DNA from: Haloferula sp. BvORR071
GTDB taxonomy: Bacteria > Verrucomicrobiota > Verrucomicrobiia > Verrucomicrobiales > Akkermansiaceae
NCBI RefSeq assembly: GCF_000739615.1
Contig: NZ_BATP01000003.1
Location: 516,251 to 580,250, forward strand
DNA: 64,000 nucleotides
Direction of reading: 5' to 3'
The stretch's first letter is position 1, and each line of letters starts with the position of its first letter. A program made the translations under genes and the position numbers. The notes below the pieces were generated by a model. It was not told the origin of the DNA, did no database searches, and was given only the letters and a program-made list of their open reading frames with translations. This document shows, piece after piece, positions 8,327-18,067 of the stretch.

Positions 8327-9832
8327 ATGCCACATCGACGCAGTCTTTCTATCACCTGTCTGACCCACGGTATCGCACTGACGGCGGGATGGTTGGCGTG
8401 GAGCCACTGGCAGGCACCAGCCGAGCGCGGGACGGGGCTTGAGGCTACGGGGACATCGCCCCAGACGCCAAGCAAGGGCACCGGGATTTCGACAGAGGAT
8501 CTGTTGGCGAGCCTCAGCCCGGTATCGGCCAACAACTCAGCCCTCAAGGCCGAGGCGAAGCAGAACGAGGAACTTGACCGGCTGTTGGCGACGATGGAAG
8601 TACCCGAGGATCTAGCCGGGGCGCTCAACAAGGAGATCGCGGAATGGATCAAGGATGACAGGGACCGGCGCAAGCCCTCGCCCATGATCATGGCGCTGCT
8701 CTATCATTGGGCGAGCCGTGATGCCGCCGGGATGATGAAATGGGTGGAGACCGATGCGACGACCCGAGAGGCGATGATGTGGCATTCCTTGTGGGCGCTC
8801 CCCAAGGCGGTAAGAGACAAGGGGCCCGGCGTGCTCGCCGGCGGGGTGGGCAATTCATGGGGGAGCTTGTTTGCGGCCCATGCCATCGCAATAGGTCTGG
8901 CAGAGAGCGAAGACCCTGCACAGGCGCTCGCGCTGAAGTCCACCCTCACGGATGACCAATGGCAGCAAGTCCGCAGGCAATTTCAACAGAGCTGGCCCTT
9001 CACCCAAAAGGACACGCTGGCGAAGGTCGCCATCGCCGACAAGCAGCCGGAAATCCTCATGGAATTTGCCAAGCGCCACGGTGCAGAGGGCATGAAATGG
9101 CTGGGCGGCCAGCTTGCGGATGACTCGCTCGACCCAGCCTTCAAGGAGCAGCTGAGCAATAGCGCCGCCTGGAAGGACTACGTGAGGGACGATAGCACCA
9201 TGCCGCTGGACCAGCGGGTGAAGCTACTCGCCGGCGAGAACCAGACGCCATCATCCGAGCTCTACGACCAGATCGCCACGAAGGACCTCGGCGCGATCCT
9301 CAAAAATGGCCGCGACTGGCGGAATGCCATTCGCCACGGCGAGGCGGATGCCGCCGAGGTCTTGGCCGCGATGGCCAAGGAATTGCCGGAACTTGCCGCC
9401 CGCGCCCCGGACGCCCTGCGGAACCGCCTCTTCACCGAACTGGTGGAAGAAGACCCGGAGCGCGCGATGTCCTTGTTGGACGGCCTGCCCGAGGCGGAGA
9501 AGGCGCAGATCGCGATGGATGCAGCAGGCCGCGCCTTCGGGAACATCGATCCGAATCAATTCCTCACCGCGCTCGGCAAGATCCCCACAGACACGCCGGA
9601 ACTTTGGGATGCGCGTCTGGGGGCGTGGACGAAGAAGACGGTTCGCGATCATTTGCGCCTCGCTGAGGACTATACCGCGTGGGTTCGCGAGTTGCCGCCG
9701 GGCTTGGACCGCGAAATGGCTCTGTTCTCACTGGCGAAGAGCGTGCGGACAAAGGACGCCGCGCTCGCTGCCGAACTGAGCGGCGAGCTGACGGATGTCA
9801 CCCTGAAGCAACGCCTGGAGGAAGGGCGATGA
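8327..9832 (+). CDS. membrane-anchored helical-repeat protein, subfamily C (second copy)
   Basis: This 501-residue full-length paralog of the protein at 3336-4826 shares the anchor, the linker and the conserved blocks near LKNGRDWRNAIRHGEAD, TELVEEDPERA, FGNIDPNQFLTALGKIP and DYTAWVRELPPGLDREM. The N-terminal segment at residues 9-27 is only moderately hydrophobic and may be a cleaved signal peptide or an anchor. The stop overlaps the start of the subfamily B gene as ATGA, as expected for translational coupling. Together with that gene it reproduces, in opposite orientation, the C-B pair at 4826-2024. No catalytic motif recognised. Confidence 0.85.
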   Translation: MPHRRSLSITCLTHGIALTAGWLAWSHWQAPAERGTGLEATGTSPQTPSKGTGISTEDLLASLSPVSANNSALKAEAKQNEELDRLLATMEVPEDLAGALNKEIAEWIKDDRDRRKPSPMIMALLYHWASRDAAGMMKWVETDATTREAMMWHSLWALPKAVRDKGPGVLAGGVGNSWGSLFAAHAIAIGLAESEDPAQALALKSTLTDDQWQQVRRQFQQSWPFTQKDTLAKVAIADKQPEILMEFAKRHGAEGMKWLGGQLADDSLDPAFKEQLSNSAAWKDYVRDDSTMPLDQRVKLLAGENQTPSSELYDQIATKDLGAILKNGRDWRNAIRHGEADAAEVLAAMAKELPELAARAPDALRNRLFTELVEEDPERAMSLLDGLPEAEKAQIAMDAAGRAFGNIDPNQFLTALGKIPTDTPELWDARLGAWTKKTVRDHLRLAEDYTAWVRELPPGLDREMALFSLAKSVRTKDAALAAELSGELTDVTLKQRLEEGR

Positions 9833-11130
9833 AATCACTCACACGCATTTTCAGTCACACCGCCGCAGCTGCCGTGGGTATCGCGCTCGCTGCGGCACTC
9901 GCCAAGCGCCCGGCCGAAGCATCCGCCGCAACGCCGGACTCCGGCAAAAGCGCAGCAGTCTCCCAAGAATCGCAGCCCGGCCGGACACCTGCAGCCCGCA
10001 AGCCGAAGGCAGAAGATTACCGCCGCGCCTGGCAAGCGCTGGCGGCGAAGGAGCACAACATCCTCGACCGCCGCTCAACCCAAATGAGCTTGTTGGAACG
10101 CTGGGCCGAAGTGGATCTGCAGGGCGCGCTGGAAGCCGCGATGGCCGAGGCTTGGGACAATGACTACAACCCGGGCTTCAATTCCTTCGACCACGTGCTG
10201 ATCGGAGCTTTTGACACGGCATTCTCTGAGCGGCCGCTGGAGTCGTGGAAACTGATCGCGAGCGGAAGATTCGGGGTTGGCTCCCAGTTCTTACGCCGGG
10301 AGTGGATCAGCACAATGGCCAAGACGGATGGCGGGCTGGTGATCTCGATGCTCGGGGAGCTGCCGCCAAGCCTCCGGGAGTACGCCATCAATGTTACGAT
10401 GAACGAACTCGAGACCAATCCCGCGCGGATGAAAGAAATGCTCGCGAAGCTGGCTGCAAACGGTGTCGGCACGGAAGCAGAAGATTGGATAAAGATTGCC
10501 GCGGCGCACCTGCCGGATGGTGGGGATCCGGCGGCGTTGCGTGAGGAATGGGCGGCACTGCCGGATGGAGCGCCACGAACCCTGGCGCTGATGAGCTGGG
10601 GCGCTAGCCTGAAGCGTGCGAATGCGGCAACGCTGCGGAGCGAGTGGGAGAAGATCCCGGCCGAGCAACGGGGGGAGGCGGCGAAAGCGATATTCCTGCC
10701 GATGAATGCCACTTCGCAGGAGGTGCTGACGGCGATCGGCCTGGCAATGGAGGCGGGCGAATGGTCCTTCGTTAAGGACAAGGCGACGGAGGACTTCCGC
10801 TATTATGCGATGCAGGCAGATCCGCTGAAGATGGCCAAGTGGGCGCTTGATCTGCCAGAGCGGCCGGAAACGGTCGAGTTCTTCCACCGCTCGGTGGACC
10901 GCTACATCGGCGATGACATGCCGCGGGCCAAGGAATGGCTGGAGTCCATGGAGCCGGGCGATTGGCACCGCGAACGCGGCCTGGCAGAGTATTCCCAGCA
11001 AGCATTGCGCCGGCACAACGACCCGGAGGCATCGCGCTGGGCGCTGGATCAGATCACCGATCCGGCCTTAAAGAAGACTGCCGAGGGCTGGCGGCAGGAT
11101 TGGGAGAAAGAGAGTGGCCGAAACCGCTGA
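9829..11130 (+). CDS. membrane-anchored helical-repeat protein, subfamily B (second copy)
   Basis: This 433-residue paralog of the protein at 2024-3334 starts at the ATGA overlap at 9829-9832. That start gives an N-terminus of MKSLTRIFSHTAAAAVGIAL, closely matching the MKRSTLILSHLAALAAGIAF start of the other copy. A longer in-frame extension upstream has no such match. The conserved blocks are RWAEVDLQGALEAAMAEAW, WKLIASGRFG, ISMLGELP and the terminal ALDQITDPALKKTAEG. It is the last array gene before the giant SIR2-like gene, which begins 182 bases further on. Role unknown. Confidence 0.87.
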   Translation: MKSLTRIFSHTAAAAVGIALAAALAKRPAEASAATPDSGKSAAVSQESQPGRTPAARKPKAEDYRRAWQALAAKEHNILDRRSTQMSLLERWAEVDLQGALEAAMAEAWDNDYNPGFNSFDHVLIGAFDTAFSERPLESWKLIASGRFGVGSQFLRREWISTMAKTDGGLVISMLGELPPSLREYAINVTMNELETNPARMKEMLAKLAANGVGTEAEDWIKIAAAHLPDGGDPAALREEWAALPDGAPRTLALMSWGASLKRANAATLRSEWEKIPAEQRGEAAKAIFLPMNATSQEVLTAIGLAMEAGEWSFVKDKATEDFRYYAMQADPLKMAKWALDLPERPETVEFFHRSVDRYIGDDMPRAKEWLESMEPGDWHRERGLAEYSQQALRRHNDPEASRWALDQITDPALKKTAEGWRQDWEKESGRNR

Positions 11131-11312
11131 GGCTCCTGACGATAAAATAGGCCAGCTAGAACGATGCCTGGCAGCGGGCACCCGTGAGGCGAGCTTGGCC
11201 CCATTATTGCCTCTCGTTTCAAGTCAAACTTGTCGGCGGCATCAACTGCGCTTTCGAACAGTTACCCTTGGATATCTGCGGGCATTGTGCAACATCTCCT
11301 GCGCGGCAGGAA

Positions 11313-14300
11313 ATGGATACCGAAACCCTCATCAACAAACTCAGGGACGCTCTTCTTAGGCGTCTGGTGGTCACAGTCACCGGCACAGGAGTTTCAGTCA
11401 CGGCCTGCCAAGACCAAGCGGTCGAAGGGCTTCAGGTATCGAGGTGGACAGGACTCATTCTCCACGGGATCAAGCATTGCAGGGAAATTGGGGCCGCTAG
11501 CGAAGAGGTGGCAAAACAACTCCAATCCCGATTAGCAGTAGGCGACGTCACCTCGCTGATCACAGTTGCCGAACAGATTACGCAGATTCTAAAAGGACGT
11601 AGCCCTGGGGTCTTCAGGGGCTGGTTGAAAGACACTATTGGCGCCCTTCGCTCGTCGAACGGAGAAATCATCGAGATCCTCGATCGCATCCCCGGGATAT
11701 TGGCCACGTTGAACTACGATAGCCTAATCGAACAAGCTACTGGACGACGATCCATCACTTGGAGAAATGCTGAAGGTACTGCAAACCTTCTGCGAGGCGA
11801 CCTTCCTCCAAGCGTCCTGCACCTGCATGGCTTGTGGGAAGAGCCTGATTCAGTCGTTTTGGGCATTAGCTCCTACGAGGCCGTGAAGGGGGATGCCCAC
11901 ATACAAGCAGTCCTCCGACATTTCGCGGTAAGCAAAACTCTCCTCTTCGTAGGTTGTGGGGCCACATTTTCGGATCCCAACTTCTCAAGCCTGCTAGAGT
12001 GGGCGGGCGCCGCTTTACATGATGTTACCCCTCGACACTTTTTGCTCTGCCGGTCCAGCGAACTGGAAAAGTTGCAACAGGATCTGAAGATCGCCCCCTG
12101 GCTTCAGCTTCTTCCTTATGGAGAACAACATTCCGATCTTGTTCCGTTCCTCAAGAAGCTGATCGAGGGCACCACCATTGTGGGTGCCAGTTCGGACGGC
12201 GGGTTTGAGGGGCCCATCCAAAGGCCCCGCTCCTCAAGCCTGCATCTCACCGCGGATTTTCTGGATGAATTTGGCGCGGCCCAAAGCGACAAGCTCGACA
12301 CCATCCGGAAACGGATGCGTGAGGGTCATGAAGCATCGGCCGAGGAGGAACTAAGGGCGATGAAAGCTTCCAGCGCCTGGAGCTTTCTACCCGCCGCAGT
12401 TCAAAGCCGAGCGCTCCGCACGCTTGCCATTCTCATTCTCAATCGAAGGGAAGACAAAGAGGAGGCCGCATTGCTGATAAAAGAGGCGAAGCAAGTCGAT
12501 CCATCAGGGCGATTCGTTGTTGCGGAAGCCTTGCTTGTCCAAGCTGCGGAGGGTGCCGAGAAGGCGCTTCCTCTGATGGCAGAGCCCGCGAATCGGGAGG
12601 AATGGCATACCCGTGCAGTGCTCTTCCTCAACGCCAACAAAATCGAGGAAGCGCGATTGTTACTGGAATCTCCGTCATTTGAGCCTGACGCGGAGACCTA
12701 CCGGTTGCTCACCCATGTTTACCTGCTCAAAGACGAAATATTAAATGCCCGGAAGTCCTCAGACTCCGCCCTGTCTTTGGGCTCTGAACAACACCAAGTC
12801 CGTATGGTAGCGGGAATAGTCGACTACCGAAGTGCGCTTTCTCCCAGCTTTAGGAATTGGACGAACTGGCTTTGGCCCTTTCCTCCCGCCTGGCGTTATG
12901 TGAAATGCGATCTAGGGAGCCGCGAAATGCTCCAGAGAGCCGCCGACCGGTTCGAGGAGATCGCGAAGAGCGAAATTCAACATTCCACACACTGGCTCTG
13001 GGCCAAGACTTGGCAGCTAGCCGCCACGGCCAACATTCCCGACGCACACTCTGCGGCGCAAGCCATCGCAAACGAACTGCTTTCGAGCGATCCTGCGTGG
13101 GTTCCAGCGATTGCGTGGGCAGCGGAAAGAGGCCTCGATTTCCCGCATGGCCCCTCCTTGTCAAAGCTTGAAGGAATTTGCCAAGGCACTCCCGATTTGG
13201 AGCATGTGCAAGCTCTCTACAGCCTGCTGACAACCACCGGCAATCACGAAGCCGCGCTCACCCTGATCGAGCAGCAGAAATCTGTCTTTGACCGGGACGA
13301 GCTGCACGACGTGTATCTCGCCTTTCAAGCCCAAGCTTTCCTTTTGAAGGGAGATGTGGAAAGGGCGGAGGAAGTGGTCAGCGGGATCTCCGGTGAAGCC
13401 ATCACCGAAGCCAAGGGGGCAATCGTTCGCTACCGGGGAGATCACGACGGATGGACACCCGAGCTAGCTGCCCAACTAGCCGACGAGTTTGAACGAACGG
13501 GGTCCGACGTAAGCCTATTCGATGCTTGTATCGCTCACCATCGCGCGGGCGTTTCCGCTTTCGTCGTAAAGCACGCGGACGAACTGATGCGAAGATTCGG
13601 AACTGAACCCGCGCTCCGCCTAGCGATTGAAGCCACCTCAGCTGCCGCCGACTACAGCCTGTGCGAAAGACTGATGGAGCAATACCGAGCCGTCTTCCAA
13701 AATGGGGATTTCCCTCTGGAGGTGAAACGTCTGCACGCCATCTGCCTCAGGAAGCAGGGCCGGCTTCTGGAAGCGGAACAAGAACTTCAGCTGCTGGTAA
13801 AAAGCGACCCCACCTTGGAAGACCAACTCCTCCTGTTTGGACTTCAACTCGATATTGGTCAAGTTGCCAAGGCCACGGTCACGGCTACCACCATTCTTCA
13901 AGACCCGGAGGCCACTAGCGGAATGCTATTGCATGTTGCCGGGAAACTCAGTTCTGAAAACCCGAACTTCGCAAAAGCGGCTTTCGACCAAGTGATGCGG
14001 CGCGGCCTTCAATCTCCTCAGGAGGCCGCCTTCGCAATGAATCTCGGATTCACCTTGGGGCTGGATGACCAAGTGACCGGCGTCCTGAAGGAAGCGATCG
14101 CCTCAGCGGGAACGCCGGGCTCCCCGATGATCGGATTGACGATGGAGGAACTTCTGGAGCACCAACGCGAATGGCAGAACAATAGGTCCACGATTGAGCA
14201 GGACTATCGGAATGGAAGGATTGCTGTCCACGCCTATTCACAAAGCCTGAGAGAACCGCTCGCCCTGTTCTTCCACATCGCTCCTAGCGAAATCGAGACC

Positions 14301-17300
14301 AGCGAGGCCGTTCCGGCCAGAAGATGGAGCTTGCGAGCGAGACACGGATCGAAGCGGAGACCCAAGTCGCTTGGGGCTACCAAAAACTTCAGCATCTTTC
14401 TCGACATCACATCCATCCTTCTCGCCGCTCATCTCAACCTGTTGGAGAAAATCATCGGCGAATTCAGTTCGGTAGAGGTCTCCCCATCGGTTGTCGCGTC
14501 GTTGGGGAATCAACTTGAGAAGCTTACCTCAGCCCAGCCTTCGCGGATACCACCAAAGGAAGAAGTCCTGAGGTTGTGCGATGACAGAAAAATTAGCCTT
14601 CTGGAAAGTGCCGAGCTGTCGCCCGCAGCCAATTCGCGAATCGCGGAGCTTCTAGGGGAAGAGTGGGCGAAGCTTTTCGAATTTGCAGAAAGAACCGGAG
14701 CCATTCTCGTCGATTTCTTCCCACTGACGTCTAACGACGCCAAGATGATACCTGTGACCCTCGACTCCGACGCATTGATCCGCGTTAGAAGTTCCGGAGA
14801 CATACTCGAAGCCGTTGAAGCGACTGGGGACCTCACCGCCACCCAGATCGAACTCGCAAAGGAACGCCTGGGCGAAGTCGGGAAGATCCAAACAACTACG
14901 CTGGATTTCAGCAAGTGTTCCTCGATCATCTTGGAAACCGGGATTGCCGAGCAATTGGCGTCAGCAGGTCTGCTGACGCGTGTTGCGTCGAAGGTTCGGG
15001 TTCTCCTGCGCTCGGACGAAGTCAACCAGATGCGTCTTGAACTGGCCGGAGCACGGGAAAGGGAAGGCCACACAGAGTGGATTCGGACTCTTAAGGACCA
15101 AGTCGCGGGCTATCTGGCCACGGGTAAGCTTAGGTTGGCACCCAATCCAGAGGCCGCGGGAAAAGCAGCAGAGGAACTCGATTCACCGATCATCAAGTGC
15201 CTCCACGACCTGTTGAACGAAGGTCGGGCCAAGGATACTCTGAGCTGCTGCGACGACCGTCTGATCGGCAGGTTCGAAACGATCGGGAAATCGCCGATCG
15301 TCGGCATGTTCGACATTCTGTGGCTGCTCCACCGCCGAAAGCGACTTCCCGAAGATGAACTCTTTCAAATACTTCATCGGCTGAGAGCCGGGAATGTCCG
15401 CTACATTCCGTTGTCAGCCCGCGAGATCGTATTTCATCTCACAAGAGCGCGAGTCGCTGGAGGTGAACTCATCGAAAATGCTGAACTCGCCACAATCCGT
15501 CGCTATGTGGCCGCATGCCTTCTCGACTCCGATTCTTTCCAGAGCTTTCCGCCAGGCACCCCGGAAATAGAAAAACTAACAGAAAACCTTTTCTTGAGCG
15601 GCCTTTATCTCGCCGCAAGCGAGGCCATTGGCATCCTTTGGAAGGACAAGTCCCTCAAAGAAGAATCCCGGCGTGCGGGAAGCGATTGGATTCTAGACGC
15701 TCTTTGGATCGACGTTGCGTCAATATTTGCACTCTCCACTCAAAACAAGCTACCATCCAACCCTGAGCTGCATGGCATGAGCGAGAGCCACCTGCTATTC
15801 CTCAGTGGGGACTTCGGCAAGGAATCGAAGTCTTTTATAGAATGGGTCTTTTCCAGATGGGGTCTTGACGGTGCCCGCACAGTTGGCTTCGCCTCTCGTT
15901 TCAAGAAAGATCTGATCGAGTTCGCCACAAAGGGAAAGCCCGGCGAAGAAGCGGCTCGACAAAGCATTGCCGCACGCCTGCTCCAAAATCTTCCCCGCTC
16001 GATAAGCGAAGCCCTAGAATTCACTCCCGCCGAGCTGAAACTCGTAAATCTCAAAAGGTTCGATCCCGTTTGTCTCGGGGAGATCAGTTTCGACGGCAAA
16101 ACCCTTTGGCCAGCTGCCCGACTGGCTCAGAAGGGTAAACCTCAGACGATCAAATCCGAGCAACCCTCTGGCTCCCAATTCTCACTTTCGTTTCTTAATG
16201 ATGGAAATAAGTCATTGGCATTTGCCCCGCTGGGCGGTGGAAAGGGTTTCAAGACTTCCATTCCCGGGATTCACGGCCTGCTAAGTGACGACAGCGAGAC
16301 GCGGTACAAATCGATGATGATGCTACGGCGAAGATTCGATCAATCTTCGAAGCAGGCTGACCTGCACTTCCGCAGAATTTCAAAAGCAAGGCGCGTCGAC
16401 CTGAGGGTGAGAGAGGCGCTATCGTTGCTAGATCGCTCGGAAACTAACCAAATTCAGGGCCTCCTTACCCAGATCCGAGAAGAGAATCAAATCGACCTCG
16501 CCGCTGCTGAACCCCACGGTATCGCATCCATCCTTAACCATCTTCGTCTCCCTCCGACCATCGGCACCAACGAGCTTCCTGGACTCTTCAATGATGGCAT
16601 CTCCTTGCTCGTTCAAGACGAGGGCTTCGAGGAAGCATTCGCGCGGGCAGCAACTCTCCCCATTTCAATGCCGCAGGCAATCTACTCCTCCTTTGAGGAG
16701 CTTGGGCCGGAGGCACAACAGAAGTTCACGAGCCACTTGGACCTCAATGAGACCTCTCTTCTTTTGAAGTTCCAGGGCGCCCTTCTGCTACTCAGAGGCG
16801 GTGATGCAGACCAGAACCAAGGACTGGCGCTTCTCTCGAAGCTTTTCCAACCGGAGCTCGCGGACAGGTGGCTGCTTCTTCAGGCCATTCTTGCGTGGAC
16901 GATCCAGAAACTTCGGCTGCGTGAGAAAAGAGAACTGATTCGCAGCACGTCGCTGATCGCCGCGACCTGGATTCATTCGGCCCGCCTATTCCAACTGCTG
17001 TCGGTTGGCGACAACCCGGCCCAGCTAATCAAACTTTTCCGCGGTAACACTCCGACACTTGGGGCACGCATGTTTGACATGGATGAGGAAGGCTCCGCGG
17101 ATGTGTCCCATCCTCGAGCCTTCAATTTCCTGCGCTTTCTGGTTTCAGGGATTTCAGCTAGCCTAGTTGGCGCGCAACTAGGAGAAGCAGCTCGTTTGGA
17201 GCTTCTTGCCCTTTTGGAGAAGTCGTGTTTTTCGACCGACTCCCTCATCTTTCTTATCAAGCAGCGACTGGGTGCAAAGAACAGCCTAGGCTCTTTTCTC

Positions 17301-17945
17301 GGAGACATCAGCTTTGAAGCCAATTTTGCCGGCAACCCTGCGGCAAGTCTGGATCAAATTTCCAAGACGGCGGTGGAATCTCAAGTATCGGAATACCTCG
17401 ACCTCATTCATGAGAATCCTTCGAGAGCGGAGGCTTGGATCGGCCTCGCTGCATACCTTTCTGCCGACGCCGCGCCGGGAGTCCATTTTGAACGGCTTTC
17501 GGACGCCCTTCTGAAGCTCGACTTCGGCAGCTTCACAGACCCGACTTTCGAGCAGCTTCGAATGATAGCGTCATTCTCGTTTCGACAGATGGGCTGCTCA
17601 GCCAAAGGAACATTCGAGGATTGGCTCCTCAAGCTGCACCAACTGGCGAAAATTCTCCAAGACCCCGCGAGGGATTACCCAAAGAGGGAGAGCAGCCATC
17701 TGCTGGCGAATTGCGCACTCTGGTCCTGCGACTCAGCAGGGGCCGGAGTTGCTTCCGCACGGGCATTTGCGGATGCGATCGCTCAGATCTCCCGCAACCA
17801 TCCTGCCCACGCTGATATTCTATTAAAATCCCTGTCCTGGGTCGCAATGCAACAGCCCACTCAATATCACGCTGCAATGTGGCCCAGCATCGTTGAGATT
17901 CGTGCTCTGGCCAGGCGCATGGAAAATTTCCGTCTCAATGACTAG
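11313..17945 (+). CDS. giant SIR2-like/TPR/PIN-like protein, probable NAD-degrading conflict effector
   Basis: A 2210-residue protein. Residues 18-285 form a SIR2-like domain of the bacterial defence type: TGTGVS (23-28) is the nucleotide-binding loop, TLNYDSLIE (132-140) holds the catalytic Asn134, HLHG (170-173) holds His172, and GCGATFSDPNF (214-224) is the later NAD-contact segment. All key positions are kept, so NAD hydrolysis is plausible. Residues of roughly 330-1000 are TPR-like helices. A PIN-like fold seems split: FLDITSILLAAHLNLLE around Asp1031, then CCDDRL (Asp1314, Asp1315) and VRYIPLSAREI. The remainder is helical with no family recognised. There are no transmembrane helices. 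The ATG at 11313 is preferred because the upstream in-frame extension has no domain. Base composition looks less GC-rich than its neighbours. It stands alone, unlike SIR2-HerA systems. Confidence 0.8.
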   Translation: MDTETLINKLRDALLRRLVVTVTGTGVSVTACQDQAVEGLQVSRWTGLILHGIKHCREIGAASEEVAKQLQSRLAVGDVTSLITVAEQITQILKGRSPGVFRGWLKDTIGALRSSNGEIIEILDRIPGILATLNYDSLIEQATGRRSITWRNAEGTANLLRGDLPPSVLHLHGLWEEPDSVVLGISSYEAVKGDAHIQAVLRHFAVSKTLLFVGCGATFSDPNFSSLLEWAGAALHDVTPRHFLLCRSSELEKLQQDLKIAPWLQLLPYGEQHSDLVPFLKKLIEGTTIVGASSDGGFEGPIQRPRSSSLHLTADFLDEFGAAQSDKLDTIRKRMREGHEASAEEELRAMKASSAWSFLPAAVQSRALRTLAILILNRREDKEEAALLIKEAKQVDPSGRFVVAEALLVQAAEGAEKALPLMAEPANREEWHTRAVLFLNANKIEEARLLLESPSFEPDAETYRLLTHVYLLKDEILNARKSSDSALSLGSEQHQVRMVAGIVDYRSALSPSFRNWTNWLWPFPPAWRYVKCDLGSREMLQRAADRFEEIAKSEIQHSTHWLWAKTWQLAATANIPDAHSAAQAIANELLSSDPAWVPAIAWAAERGLDFPHGPSLSKLEGICQGTPDLEHVQALYSLLTTTGNHEAALTLIEQQKSVFDRDELHDVYLAFQAQAFLLKGDVERAEEVVSGISGEAITEAKGAIVRYRGDHDGWTPELAAQLADEFERTGSDVSLFDACIAHHRAGVSAFVVKHADELMRRFGTEPALRLAIEATSAAADYSLCERLMEQYRAVFQNGDFPLEVKRLHAICLRKQGRLLEAEQELQLLVKSDPTLEDQLLLFGLQLDIGQVAKATVTATTILQDPEATSGMLLHVAGKLSSENPNFAKAAFDQVMRRGLQSPQEAAFAMNLGFTLGLDDQVTGVLKEAIASAGTPGSPMIGLTMEELLEHQREWQNNRSTIEQDYRNGRIAVHAYSQSLREPLALFFHIAPSEIETSEAVPARRWSLRARHGSKRRPKSLGATKNFSIFLDITSILLAAHLNLLEKIIGEFSSVEVSPSVVASLGNQLEKLTSAQPSRIPPKEEVLRLCDDRKISLLESAELSPAANSRIAELLGEEWAKLFEFAERTGAILVDFFPLTSNDAKMIPVTLDSDALIRVRSSGDILEAVEATGDLTATQIELAKERLGEVGKIQTTTLDFSKCSSIILETGIAEQLASAGLLTRVASKVRVLLRSDEVNQMRLELAGAREREGHTEWIRTLKDQVAGYLATGKLRLAPNPEAAGKAAEELDSPIIKCLHDLLNEGRAKDTLSCCDDRLIGRFETIGKSPIVGMFDILWLLHRRKRLPEDELFQILHRLRAGNVRYIPLSAREIVFHLTRARVAGGELIENAELATIRRYVAACLLDSDSFQSFPPGTPEIEKLTENLFLSGLYLAASEAIGILWKDKSLKEESRRAGSDWILDALWIDVASIFALSTQNKLPSNPELHGMSESHLLFLSGDFGKESKSFIEWVFSRWGLDGARTVGFASRFKKDLIEFATKGKPGEEAARQSIAARLLQNLPRSISEALEFTPAELKLVNLKRFDPVCLGEISFDGKTLWPAARLAQKGKPQTIKSEQPSGSQFSLSFLNDGNKSLAFAPLGGGKGFKTSIPGIHGLLSDDSETRYKSMMMLRRRFDQSSKQADLHFRRISKARRVDLRVREALSLLDRSETNQIQGLLTQIREENQIDLAAAEPHGIASILNHLRLPPTIGTNELPGLFNDGISLLVQDEGFEEAFARAATLPISMPQAIYSSFEELGPEAQQKFTSHLDLNETSLLLKFQGALLLLRGGDADQNQGLALLSKLFQPELADRWLLLQAILAWTIQKLRLREKRELIRSTSLIAATWIHSARLFQLLSVGDNPAQLIKLFRGNTPTLGARMFDMDEEGSADVSHPRAFNFLRFLVSGISASLVGAQLGEAARLELLALLEKSCFSTDSLIFLIKQRLGAKNSLGSFLGDISFEANFAGNPAASLDQISKTAVESQVSEYLDLIHENPSRAEAWIGLAAYLSADAAPGVHFERLSDALLKLDFGSFTDPTFEQLRMIASFSFRQMGCSAKGTFEDWLLKLHQLAKILQDPARDYPKRESSHLLANCALWSCDSAGAGVASARAFADAIAQISRNHPAHADILLKSLSWVAMQQPTQYHAAMWPSIVEIRALARRMENFRLND

Positions 17946-18067
17946 GCTATCGCGGGTCGTAAAACACCACCTCTCATGGCCTCTCCACGCTTCGGATCCT
18001 CAACAAGAAGCCAGGCCCGGATCGCTTCTCACCGCTGATTTTTTGGGAACTTAACTTCACTTGGCTC

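Noticed and set aside
11184..11312. N-terminal extension of the giant SIR2-like protein
   Set aside because: These 43 residues lie before the SIR2 fold, contain no motif, and the ATG at 11313 begins just ahead of the first helix.
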